From Diplonema papillatum (Eukaryota > Euglenozoa > Diplonemea > Diplonemida > Diplonemidae), in the NCBI GenBank assembly GCA_030068145.1, contig JAPJBO010000638.1, positions 62,001 to 126,000 of the forward strand: 64,000 nt of DNA, read 5' to 3'. Position numbers and translations under genes: made by a program. The number at the start of each line of letters is the position of its first letter. Positions within the stretch are counted from its first letter, which is position 1. Shown in pieces: positions 12,241 through 22,568 of this stretch. Under the pieces are notes generated by a model, which ran no database searches, was not told the origin of the DNA, and saw only the letters and a program-made list of their open reading frames with translations.

Positions 12241-12480
12241 TGAGGCCGGGTTATTTAACCGCGGATTTAGTGAAGGATTGTTCAGGAAAACGGTCGTGAG
12301 CGAAACCGACCAGGTAACGACCATTTCACTGTCTTCTTTGTTTTGTGATGCGAACGGCTGTCCAGGGGTCAACCTGCATAAACGGGGCAGGTCTGAACAG
12401 CACGAATCAAAGGTTTGACCGTTTGGGAGCTGAACTCGTGAATCCGGTTCCGCATTGCACAACCCCACTTCAGTGCCGCT

Positions 12481-13447
12481 AGTGATGGGGAGGCAAGGGC
12501 GGTCCGAAAGGAAAATTGCATACTCTCCCAAGCAGATCCAGTAAACGGCATTCGGGACGGTAACGAGCATGAAGGTCAGGACGGTCACACGAGTGAAATA
12601 CGTCGGACACTTTGAACCATCGCACGACACCCAACTCTGTAAGAACGGTGTTGTGATTCGGGAGTAGAAGAGATATCTTAGGTACACCCGCAAACGTTCC
12701 CAACGAACGGCGCTGGCAATAAACAATCCAGCACGGGACGTGTCATTTGTGGTCAGTTCGTTTCCCGCGCACTTCAAAGGGGCATACCTCAAACGCAAGA
12801 GACACCAACACGAGGAACAACCCGACTACTTCGGCAACGGAGCCCTGGAAGCTGGGGAAGTACGTGCTCGTGTCCCGCAGGGCGTTCAGAAGGAAGCAGC
12901 TGGTGACGAAAACGACGAAGGTCCATCCCAATAGAACAGCCGTGAGGCTCCCAGGGTGGCGACACTCACCGTCGTCAGTCAACTCGTACCGCTGGACGAA
13001 GGGAAGCGACATCATGAGGATGTATGGGATTGACGCGAGTAGCATGTAGACCCTCGTCGGAAGCCGCCGAAGCCGGGAAACGTACCGGACGTGGTTCTTG
13101 TACTGCTTCACCATGATCGCATTCGCGTACACGCAGATGGCAGCGGTGCGCCAGAATTCGCGGAAGTAACAAGTGAACCCGTGGGGCGGAAGAACTTTGT
13201 CCCTCGCCTCGTTCGGCAGCTGCGAGACGAGCATGTTGTGAAGGTACCAAAAGCCGGCGGCCGTGAAGCCGATCTGCGTCAGTCCCCGCTGCTTCACCGC
13301 GAGGGGCGTCCAGGCTTCTTTTTTCAAGTAGTGGTTCAGAACCGGGAACGACGAGAAGGTGGCGGCGTAGAACAGACCGCCGTACGCTGCAAGGAAGTAG
13401 ACGGTGGCCCATTCCGACGAGTCGTACGTGTCCTTTTGAAACCCCAT
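12481..13447 (-). CDS. Polytopic membrane protein, family unknown
   Basis: Exon 1 (13447-12788) starts MGFQKDTYDSS and encodes about 220 residues with six or seven hydrophobic stretches, including YFLAAYGGLFYAATF, VYMLLASIPYILMMSLPF, AVLLGWTFVVFVTSCFLL and VVGLFLVLVSLAF. Basic loops such as YVSRLRRLPTRV lie between them, an arrangement like a seven-helix receptor. It ends at a clean GTATGC donor. A phase-matched second exon at 12712-12524 (acceptor gccag, GTATGC donor) gives a soluble segment ending LLDLLG; without that splice it stops at 12481. A short last exon near 12380-12330 is possible. I do not recognise the family and assign no function. Exon 1 is solid, the rest tentative. Confidence 0.65.
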
Positions 13448-14483
13448 CTCTTTTCGGTCCTCCGCGGCCCCACGCTAGAAGCTACGCGGGGTTCGAGGAC
13501 GCGATCCGGTCCTTGCTACTCGCTCATCTCAGCAGTCTGCCGTCGACAGCGCACCCCTCACTCCCCCGGACGTGTGAATGCCACTTGTCTCCCACTGCTG
13601 TGATTGTGTCGTTAGAGTCTTTGACAAAAAGAACTTCGCTTGCGTGCGCGCGTCGAGCAAATGCGTGCGCGCGTTTTGGCAAGTCAAAAACCCCGGTAGG
13701 CATTTGTGCGAATCGCACCACAAGAACAAGTTCGGAATTCTCGCAGAAGTTGTAGTGCCAATATCAGAGCCAAAAGGAGAAAGGGGAACCACAGTTTGAA
13801 GTTGTTCTCTAGTGTATCGACAAAAAACGAGTGAAAAATGGTACAACATGTTTGGTGTTAGTTCTACACACACGGGATGCCACCTATGATACAACATAAA
13901 GTGTGTCGATGAAACGAGGGCATGGGCGGCTACGTGGTTTTCATTCCACAGGTGTGGATTCACACCCGAGGAGCTCGGGGCGTGTGCAGCAGGGTCGCTT
14001 CTACTGGGGATGCAGAGGTGCTATCGGAAACGAGGACTAAAGCAGCCAGAGACCCTGATTCAGAGGCGAGAGAACCCGCAACGCGCGAGCAAAGCCAAGG
14101 CGCCGCTTGCCCATCCGCGCCCATCGCTTTAAAAATGCCCGCGTTTTTCCGTCAGCGATGCTCACGTTTGGAACACACATCTGCGGGGGGATTGCAAGAA
14201 CGTGCTTGGAATGGGTATGTGCTCAACACCGCACTGGTCCCGTCTGCGCCGTGTTTCGGTCCTTTAAGCCACGGACACATAAGGCGGACCATCATCAGAG
14301 CGGAACCTGAGTGTCTGCAGACACGGCAGCGGTGAGGGTCTGGTTTGTCAGGCGGCTTGTTCGTAGCTCGTCACAGCCAGGACCACCGGTGCTACCAGAG
14401 CACGTCCCGCAACACATCTGCGGGGGGAAAATGTTTCTTGGGTTTGAAGAGCGCGTGGTGCTTGCACCACTGGGGGGGGAGCT
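13448..14483. other. Intergenic region with dispersed repeats
   Basis: No coding sequence is supported here. It contains three short repeats that recur elsewhere in the window: 14200-14285 (again at 37735), 14360-14400 (again at 41065) and 14425-14473 (again at 12191). Confidence 0.55.
14200..14285. repeat. Dispersed repeat copy (pair with 37735-37880)
   Basis: The block from gaacgtgcttggaatggg through gctcaacaccg to gtgtttcggtcctttaagcc is a diverged copy of the block at 37735, where the tcggtcctc part is amplified in tandem. Both copies lie in gene-free DNA. Confidence 0.8.
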
Positions 14484-17400
14484 CTAAGACGCAGACTGCG
14501 CGGCTGCCGGAGCCCACGAGAGGGTCGCCAGCCACGGCCCCATCGGCTCGACGACGACCGAAGCAGAGGCCCAGCCGCCCTTCCCGTCCGCCGACTCCCA
14601 CGCCGCGACCCGATGCGGCAGCACGTTGCCGTGCGGCGCGGACGAGCGGAGGCAGCCCCTGTTCTTGGACACCGAGCGCGGGCCGGCGCCGAGCAGCCAC
14701 CGGCCGCCAGACCCCGCGAACAGCCGGCGCTCCCCGAAGGCCCACACGGGCAGCCCCCGCAGCGGGCTTTCCTTCGCCGCGAGCACGAACCGAGCCGGCG
14801 TCGCCGAGAACACGGGCGCCCGCACCATCAGCTCCGAAGGCACGTCGTGCGGACCCCCTTTGACACGCAGATCCGAAGGGGGGGCAGTCAAAGGCGTCGG
14901 AATCGGGTCGCGGGAGGCAAGGGCAAGGTGCGGCAGAGGACCCGGGCTCATGATCCCCATGTTCAGACACCGCTTCGGCGACACGATCCGGGAACTCGCA
15001 GCGCACTGGGCAACCCCGGCGCTGCAGATCCCGCAGGAGCACGGCCTGCGGGGGTGCGGGCGCGCTTCCGGCTCCGGGTGGAGCGGCGTGGCGGCCGGGT
15101 CCAAGCAGATGGCCCGGGCGACCGGCTCTACGGGACTCATCGCGGGGAGGGCTGGGGGGCACGTCAAGTTGCGCGAGTACGCGAGCGACTGCACCGTGCT
15201 CCTGACCGCCGGCGCGGCGGCGGAGAGCGGCGGGCTGCCCCTCCGGGCGAGCTCTGCGAGTGACGCACCCGGCGCGTCTCTGTGGAGGTGGTGGTAGGTG
15301 GGCAGTGCGGCGGCGGAGAGCGGCGGGCTGCTCCGGGCGAGCTCTGCGAGTGACGCACCCGGCGCGTCTCTGTGGAGGTGGTGGTAGGTGGGCAGTGCGG
15401 CGGCGGAGAGCGGCGGGCTGCTCCTCCGGGCGAGCTCTGCGAGCGACGCACCCGGCGCGTCTCTGTGGAGGTGGTAGGTGGGCAGTGCGGCGGCTTCGAT
15501 CGCCGCCGCCTGCGACGCGCGCAGATTCGCGCGCGCGTCGAGCGCTGCCAGGTGGGACGCCGCCAACTCCGCGTCGGTGTCGATCACCGCCGCGTGCGAC
15601 GCGTGCAGGGCTGCCGCGGAGCTCGCGCGAGCGTTCATCGCAGCCAGGTGGTAAACGGTGAGCTCCGCATTCGGGTCGACCATAGTCACCTCGGGTGCCG
15701 GCGGCAGCGCTGCTGCATAACCCGCACGGGGGCTGATGGCGGCTGAGTGATACGCGGGCAAACCCACCTTCGGATCAGCCGTCTCTGACTGGGACGCGGG
15801 TAATGCACGGGCGTCGAAGGCAGCTCCGTGCGCGGTCGATCCTACGTTCGGATCAGCCGTCTCTGATTGGGATGCGGGCAACGCCGCGGAATCATCGCCT
15901 GTTCTGCTGCGAGCCGAGGGAGCTGAGTGAAGGATAGCCTCCTGCCGAAGCTGCGACCTCAACTGCTTCGCTTTAAATCCGTCCGTCACCGTTTGCAGGG
16001 TGGAATTGAACTCGTCGGTGACGACGCTGAGCCGCAATTCCCATTCAGCTTCTTCCAACACACGCCTTTGTGACGCTTCGTCGACTTGCAAGAGCAGCGC
16101 AGGTGCTTGCTGGGACGAACGCCGTTCGTTCTCGAGAGCTCGAAGCGCCTCATCGCGTTCCCGCTCCGCTTCGACTAAGTTCGCCTGCAGTGCCGCCGCC
16201 GTCTTTGCGACTTCGTGCTGCGTAACCCGCAGACCTTCTTGCGTATGTTCGCTGTCCAGGAGAGCCTCGGCCACCTGTTGCTGCGCCCGTCGCTGTGTCT
16301 CCTCGAGTGATGCTTGCAGCCGGTTCAAACTCTCCTCGTTGCGCAGCGCCTCCTCGTTCCACGAAGCCGCCTGCTCGTCCCGCAAGTGCTCGATCAAATC
16401 TTGCAAGTCGACCACCTGCGACTTCAGCAACGCTTCGGTCTCGTGACCCTCCTCTTGCGCGTATCGCATTTCTTCGATCTCCATGTTCTTCCGAAGAACT
16501 TCGGCGTGCTGTGAAATACATTGTCAGTGAGTGGAATCGAATTGACGAAGTTCACGACAAGGACGGCTGGGTACAGAACCGGGACACCCGGATGCAGAAA
16601 TGCGCAGCTTTTCTTTGGATTTGTTGCGGTGGTCTTGAAAAGTCTATTTGCGGAACTCGTGGGCGGACTTTGATCTCCAAGAGTTTGCTTTGCGGATCCA
16701 CTTGCGGGTCCAGCAGCGGAGCTATCCTCTGAAGAATTGAGCACAGGAAGGGCTGCCTCGCCTGTTCGTAGAGAATGGCCGATGATTTTCGCGAACTACG
16801 AGCCATCAACCACCAGGTAGTTGATACGATTCTTCAAGTATTTCTCTCTGCCCAGAAGGTGCAGGAGGTTCCTGCCAGCGCAGCATGACATACCATTTTT
16901 TCGAGGGCCGACTCTTTGTCTCTTTGTATCCGTGCAGTTGCTTCCAAACGCTGTTCTGCGACCGTGAGCTGCGTCGTAATGAAGACAAGTCGTTCGTGAT
17001 CCTGTGCCGTTGAGATTAGAGATACAATTTTGTCTCTCCTGTAACCATGCACAGAAAAGGTCTAGACGTCCCAAACATAAGCCTCCAGCGAGGGCTAAAT
17101 TAAGCTGTGTTTCCTTTGAATTCGTTGCTATCCTCTACCGGGGGTCCCGGTGCAGTTGTCGATTGCTCACCTTCGCATGAGTAAAAAATCGATTGAATCT
17201 TCGCTCGCGTTGACTAGGATTTCACAGTACTGTGCTCAACCGTGTTCCTGTGCTAACGGCGTTTTTCCCGTTCAAAAAAGGATGATATCTCGACCCCAGA
17301 GCGCTATGTGACGTGGACCAAGAAGCAACGGAATCTTCGCTCGCGTTGACTAGGATCTCACAATACTCGGTTAATGTGTTCCTGTGCTAACGGCGTTTGT

Positions 17401-20400
17401 GTATCTGTTGCTGATCACTAGGCGTTAAGGGGCCAAAAAACTTCGCTCGCGTTGGCTATGATGTCACAGTACTCGGTTTCCGACCGTGTTCCTGTGCTAA
17501 CGGCGTTCTGTGCATCGGTTTTTGATTCGCTAGGCGGAAATGGGCCAAAAATCTTCGCTCGCGTTGACTAGGACTTCACAATACTCGGTTAATGTGTTCC
17601 TGTGCTAACGGCGTTTTGTGCATCGGTTTGCTGTTCACAAGGCGCTAAGGGGCCAAAAACCTTCGCTCGCGTTGACTAGGATGCCACAGTACAGTGCAGG
17701 CGGTAATTATGTCGTTTTTAATTATGTCGGATTTGGTCGGGCGAAAAAAATAAAAACGACATAATTAAAGTCGACAAAATTAACTCCGACAACACATGGT
17801 CATGTTTCCAGCTAAACACATCACCAACCTCCACTCCAGGATAACCCTGAAATCGAGGCCAACACCGGCAAAAAAGAAGAATGGATCGCTTCACCGAACC
17901 ACCTGACATCAAAGCTGCAAAGACCCACGCCAACGAAGTGACGAAAGCAACAAAGACCCGTTCAACACTTGCCCCAGATGACATCAAAGCACTCACCGAC
18001 ATGGCACGACAAACATCGGCTGCTCAAGCAGCCCGGCGCTGGAACGGCCTCCATCCGGACAACAAGGTGGGTGAACGTGTTGTCCAGCGCTGGAAGAAGT
18101 TCTGGGAAGAGCACCGCCGCTACTTTCAACCAGAGACACGTGGGCCGAAACACATACTCCTAGCAGAAGAACAACGGATCCTGGGTCGGGTCTTCGACAC
18201 CATTCGTCGGACAGGTGCTCCGATCTCAGCTTACATCTTTGCTTGTGTTGCCCGGGGTGTTGTTGGACGTAGTCGGCCAATGCTGGTTTCACAGGACCGA
18301 GTGCTGCTCTTCAGCGTGTCATGGGCCAAGGCGGAGATGGCACGAATGGGAATCCGCGTTCGCAAGGCCACAACGGACCGCACCGTCTCTGCAAAACAGA
18401 TCAGGGATGATGGTGCACTGTTCTACAAAGAACTGTCGCAAACTGACGTGGGCTGTAAAGCCCTCCTGTTCAACATGGACGAATTCTTCGTGCATTTGGA
18501 CAACAGCAACCAGCAGTGGACGTGGGAACGCGTTAAAAGAGGTGAGAATAGTTGAGTTGCAGCTCTTGACAAAGATAGATGGAAAAAAGAAGGTGCTTTT
18601 ATTCTTCGCTTTTTCTCACGAACGGGGGGGTCGGTCCTGCTTTTGGCTTTGTAGGTTCTCCCGACTCCCCTATTCGTGGTCAGCACAAACTCAAGAGGTC
18701 TAGTCAACTATTCCCTGCAGTATTGGCATACTTTCAAGAAGAAAAACATCGCGGTGGCGAGCAACAAGATGGGATTCACCTGCTCTGTCTTGAGCTCCGC
18801 CGACGGCCAGATTCACCTGATGCAGCTGATCTGGCAAGGAAAGACCACTGCTGTTCATGCCGTTCCAGAAGGCCAGCCTCACGCCAAAATCATGCAGCAA
18901 CATTCCGAACGATCCCACGTCCAATGCCAGGCAACGTTCGCGGAATGGTTGAGCGAGTTCAAAATCGTAGTGGCTCGCATCCGCGTCGAACACAGTTTAC
19001 CAACAACACACAAGGCCGTCCTGATCCTCGACGCTGCGACGCAGCATGTTACTGAAGAGGTGGGCTTGGCTTGTGAGAACATCTCAATTGTTCAGATCCC
19101 CAAGAAGCAGACTCACTGCTTTCAGCCGGCCGATATGTTCATCATATCATGCATCAAGCAGAAGGCCAAGAAGGCTTGGGGTGCACACATCGAAGAGCTA
19201 TTCACCACCAGCGACGCAGGTGATGCGACCAAGCAACTGCTCGACGGAAGGCTGAAGGTTCGTCGTGACCGTAAATACCGTTACCTTGCCGAAGCCATCG
19301 ATACAACCTCGGCAGAGGTTGTCGTGAAGTCGTGGACAGCTGCGGGTATTCTGCGGGCTGTGTTCAACGAGCCGCCTCCGGAATCCACTACAATCCTCTA
19401 CGACCAGTACTGCGAACTGGCGAACCTCGAAGAAGATGCTGAAGTCCCTGTGGACGGTCAGAAAGCAACTGACGAACCACAACTCGTTGTGCCTTCCCAG
19501 CCCGAAGAGCATGCAGCAGAGACCATTCCCACCCAACCTCAGAGTACGAGAAAACGTGCCAGACCATCTGGGGGCGACGAAGCAGGTCGTTTTGTACTGG
19601 TAAGATCTTTCGGTCGTCCCAAGCGAATTTGTCCGACACGAGATGAGATCGTTGCAGCGCACCGAGGGAGGCTAAGCTGCTCGAAGGTAAAGCCGCAAGG
19701 TCTCTTGGCCATGTGGACACATCCACGAAGGTCTCTTGCAAACATCGACTAGGTCCGGGTTTACCATGCAGGGTCAGAACCTTGGGTCTTTTTAAAACGC
19801 TCCCGCGGGGCCGATGACCCCCAAAAAAAAAATTTGGAAAAAAAAAAAATTGCTCAACTTCCTCGAAAATTTCTGCAGAGTTTGTTCCAAAATTTTAAAA
19901 TTCAAAAACCCCATTTTTTTTTCCAGAATTTTTTTTTTGGCCATTTCCAAAAAGACACAAGGTTTTGACCCTGCATGTTACTTGTTGCCTTGCTTCCTTT
20001 TTCTTTCATCAATATCAGATTTATTTCTTCGACGCGTTTTCCCTTGTTCGTGGTGCAACATCTGCCTTGGAGCGAGTCGGCAGGACGCGGAGTACTGTAC
20101 CACACCGTCTGGAAGTAGCCTCGCTCAGGCCCACCCAGGAAAAATGTAATTAAGTCCAAAATGCAGGAAAAATGGGCCCGACAAAATTAAAAACGACATA
20201 ATTAAAATGTACTCGAATTAAAGCCGCACTAATTACGAGCTAGACTGTACTCGGTTTCCGACCGTGTTCCTGTGTTAACGGCGTTTTGTGCATCGGCTTG
20301 CTGTTCACTAGGCGTAAATGGGCCAAACATCTTCGCTCGCGTTGACTAGGACTTCACAATACTCGGTTAATGTGTTCCTGTGCTAACGGCGTTTTGTGCA

Positions 20401-22279
20401 TCGGTTTGCTGTTCACTAGGCGCTAAGGGGCCAAAAACCTTCGTTCGCGTTGACTAGGATCTCACAATACTCGGTTAATGTGTTGAAAAAGCATCAGCAT
20501 CTTCGCTCGCGTTGACTAGGATTTCACAATACTCGGAGATTGTGTTCCTGTGCTAACGGCGTTTTGTGGATTCGATCGGGTGGTATCCCAACTTATCCCC
20601 ACTAGCATTCGATCGGGTGGTATCCCCACTAGCATTCGATCGGGTGGTATCCCCGGGTCGATGGGAACCAATGATTCGCTCGCGTTGACTAGGAATTCAC
20701 AGTACTTGGTTATCGACCGTGTTCCTGTGCTAACGGCGTCAGTTGCATTCCCCAAAAATTGAAGACGGAGACGAGACGGGTTCCGTTCCTCGTTGTCTCG
20801 CCGCGGAGTAGATCCGACTCCGATAATGGAGGCCTCGTTGGTTTACCTTGCATAAGTAAACCAACGAGGCCTTTTTGGGGTCTGCAAAGAATACAACGTA
20901 ACAAACCCCAGGAAAATCCGCACCTCCGAGAGCGAACTGGTAGCGCGAGACAGTGTCAGCTGGCTGCGGAGCTGCTCCTGCTGCTCGACGAGGTCTTCCT
21001 GTCGTTCAAGTGTCTCGTGGTGGCTTTCGTGCGCCTCCGTCAGCTCCGACTGGAGGAGCGACAGCTCCTGCACGTGTGCCTCGTCGAGGTGTTCGATGCT
21101 GCGGCGGAGCTTTGCAACTTCGTCCAGCAGCTCGTGTTCGCGGGCCGCCAGCTGCCGTCGCAGGACTTTAACTTCGGCTTCCAGCTCAATCGCGTGCTTC
21201 GCAGCTGCGTCTGCAGCCGCCAGCTGCCGTTTCAGGGATTCGACTTCCTGCTCCGCGGCCCCAAGGTGTCGCTGCAATACTTTGGCCTCGGTTTCGAGCT
21301 CAAACGATTGTTTTGCTTCAGTGCCAGCGGCCGCCAGCTGCCGCTGCAGGACTCTGACTTCCGTTTCGAACTCAATAGCCCGTTTCGCCCCCGCGTCTGC
21401 AGCCGTCACCTGCCGTTTCAGGGATTCGACTTCCTGCTCCGCAGCCCCAAGTTGTCGCTGCAGCACTTTGGCCTCGGTTTCAAGCTCGCATGCTTGCTTG
21501 GCTCCGGTGTCGGCTGCCGCCAGCTGCCGCTGCAGGGCTTGAACCTCGGCTTCGAGGTCCGCCGACTGGTCGCTGGCCCCCTGCGCCACCGCCAGCTGCA
21601 GGCGGAGCGCTTGCACCTCAGCGCCCAGCTCGGACAGCCGATGGTTGGCCCCTCCCTGCGCGGCGGCCAGCTGCAGCTGCAGGGTGTCCACCTCGGCTTC
21701 AAGCTCGAGGACCTGCATCGCAGCCTCGGCGAGCCGCGCCTGCAGCTGCGCGTTTTCAGCGGCCGACTCCTTGGCGGTCGTCAGCAACTTCGCCCCGCCG
21801 CCTTCTTCATCCGAGGCCGCAGAGGAAGAACGCCTGTGGTGCCTTTTCAGCCACGGGAGGAACACTCTCCGCAGGAGGGCAGTCTCGGTCACTTGCTGCA
21901 TGTACGCGCCAACTTTCTTCCCGTCCACGGCTCGCCGTTTTGGGGCTGGCGGCTTCTTGGCCCGCGGCGCCGCCCTGGGGGCGGTGTAGGGGCGGCGGGC
22001 GGCGAGCGACGGCGACTGGAACCTTTTGTCGCCGGGCGAGCAGATCGACAGGCACTCCGGCGGCGGCGGCGGCGACACGTTCGAAGTCCCCTTAATGAAG
22101 AGCGGCTCCATCGGCGGCATCGGCAGGCACATGGGCAGGCACACGGGGACCTCGATCACTTCGACGGGCGGCGGCGAGAAGCGGGCGCCCGCAAGGTGCA
22201 AGGCCTGCTCCGCGCACATCGGCAGCAGGTGCGCTATCGAGTACGGCTCGAACCGCCGGTCGAACAGCGCGGTAGGCAT
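14484..22279 (-). CDS. Large coiled-coil protein with tandem repeats (gene with giant intron)
   Basis: Exon 1 (22279-20924, start MPTALFDRRFEPYS) encodes a disordered basic N-terminus and then about 270 residues of coiled coil. The coil is built from 63-residue (nine-heptad) units with motifs such as LQRQLGAAEQEVESLKRQ. Exon 17038-16894 continues a coiled coil and splices in phase (donor GTATGT) to exon 16508-14484. That exon has more coiled coil, then an Ala/Pro-rich region with three near-identical 28-30-residue repeats around HRDAPGASLAEL and a Cys-containing tail. Joining exon 1 to 17038 is inferred from order, strand and coiled-coil continuity. The phases do not match, so at least one exon inside the 3.9-kb intron is missing, or these are two genes. 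A filament or centrosomal role is possible but unproved. Confidence 0.68.
15236..15480. repeat. Three tandem ~84-90-bp coding repeats
   Basis: The unit contains ctccgggcgagctctgcga, cacccggcgcgtctctgtgg and gtaggtgggcagtgcggcgg. The copies differ by a few triplet gains or losses, so the frame is kept. It lies in the last exon of the coiled-coil gene and encodes the THHLHRDAPGASLAELAR-like units. The near identity suggests recent expansion or homogenisation. Confidence 0.92.
17199..17691 (+). repeat. ~110-bp satellite array, left part
   Basis: Units begin at about 17199, 17335, 17441, 17553 and 17661 with cttcgctcgcgttgactagg. They continue through cacagtactcggtt and gtgttcctgtgctaacggcg to a variable tail that often has ggggccaaaaac. 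Spacings are 106-136 bases. The array lies in the intron of the coiled-coil gene and resumes at 20248. Confidence 0.93.
17881..19752 (+). CDS. Pogo/Tigger-type DDE transposase, interrupted by a repeat
   Basis: The first part (17881-18541, about 220 residues) starts MDRFTEPPD and has an N-terminal helix-turn-helix-like region (LTDMARQTSAAQAARRWNG). The first catalytic Asp is in LLFNMDEFFV. The second part, open from before 18676 to the stop at 19750-19752, continues KNIAVASNKMGFTC, has the second Asp in VLILDAATQH and the third in HCFQPADMF. A basic, acidic-linked tail follows (RKRARPSGGDEAGR). Between QWTWERVKR and KKNIAVAS about 195 bases of a repeat also found at 22366 are inserted. If removed as a GT-AG intron the two halves are one base out of phase, so either it is a nonstandard intron or the gene is broken. 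Confidence 0.88.
18546..18740 (+). repeat. Repeat-family insert within transposase (copy A)
   Basis: This insert is homologous along its length to 22366-22568. Shared blocks are gaatagttgag, agctcttgac, tttctcacga, ggggggtcggtc, tgcttttg, aggttctcc, actcaagagg, agtcaacta, tgcagtatt and actttcaagaa. An inner inverted repeat pairs gaatagttga near the start with tcaactattcc near 18710. It begins right after a GT (18542-18543) and ends beside AG choices, so it may be spliced. Confidence 0.85.
19764..19978. mobile_element. CATGCAGGG-type MITE nested in the pogo element
   Basis: The 215-bp element is flanked by TA at 19762-19763 and 19979-19980, with ends ccatgcagggtcagaacctt and ggttttgaccctgcatgt. 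The interior matches the 8658-8826 copy in reverse orientation, including cgctcccgcggggccgatg and ttgctcaactt. It sits 11 bases after the transposase stop codon. Confidence 0.9.
20248..20735 (+). repeat. ~110-bp satellite array, right part
   Basis: The array continues after the transposon, with units starting at about 20331, 20439, 20501 and 20672. The unit at 20501 is shortened to about 60 bases at its left neighbour. The last unit ends before 20740, about 190 bases from the exon boundary of the coiled-coil gene. Confidence 0.92.
20572..20656. repeat. Short tandem repeat inside the satellite array
   Basis: Three copies of attcgatcgggtggtatccc occur, joined by ccactagc-type linkers with a period of about 29 bases (the first copy is slightly longer). 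The repeat interrupts one satellite monomer. Confidence 0.9.
20830..20872. other. Perfect 17-bp hairpin with 9-nt loop followed by T-run
   Basis: aggcctcgttggtttac (20830-20846) and its exact reverse complement (20856-20872) flank the loop cttgcataa, and tttttgggg follows on the plus strand. It lies in the intron of the coiled-coil gene, 51 bases downstream of the exon 1 donor on the transcribed strand. It looks like an intrinsic terminator, but in a nuclear intron it may instead be a foldback insertion or an RNA structure. Confidence 0.88.
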
Positions 22280-22365
22280 CTTTGCCTTCCGCCGCACTCC
22301 CCCCCCCGCCCGGCGTTTTTGTTTCCTCGCAGCCGATGTGCTGCGCACTCCACTCCCTGTTGTTG

Positions 22366-22568
22366 AGGAATAGTTGAGCCGGAGCTCTTGACAGAATACA
22401 GATACCGTTTACTACGATTGTATTATTTCGCCTTTTCTCACGAAAGGGGGGTCGGTCGTGCTTTTGCGAGAGTATATTAGGTTCTCCGACTCCCGCAATG
22501 GCGGATGGCACAACTCAAGAGGGGTCTGCCTAGTCAACTACATGCAGTATTAGCACACTTTCAAGAAA
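22366..22568 (+). repeat. Repeat-family copy B, upstream of the coiled-coil gene
   Basis: This full-length homologue of the insert in the transposase runs from gaatagttgagccgg to gcacactttcaagaa. It differs by many substitutions and several small indels. It lies just upstream of the coiled-coil start codon and on the same strand as copy A. It has no long ORF. Confidence 0.85.

Larger units (their letters stand above)
17692..20247 (+). mobile_element. Pogo/Tigger-like DNA transposon, 2,556 bp, TA target duplication
   Basis: A satellite monomer is cut at cacagTA on the left (17690-17691) and resumes TActcggtttcc on the right (20248-20249). Without the insert the monomer is 112 bases, so both element ends are defined. 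The left terminus is cagtgcaggcggtaattatg and the inverted right terminus is cagtctagctcgtaattag; both then show taattatgtcgtttttaatt subterminal repeats. It encodes a DDD transposase and contains a nested MITE (19764-19978). The CAGT ends, TA duplication and transposase type all fit the pogo group. The intact termini suggest relatively recent activity, but the transposase is interrupted. Confidence 0.93.

Noticed and set aside
20843..20926. Reading the hairpin at 20830-20872 as a bacterial rho-independent terminator
   Set aside because: The window is nuclear eukaryotic DNA with introns, so a bacterial termination mechanism is not expected.
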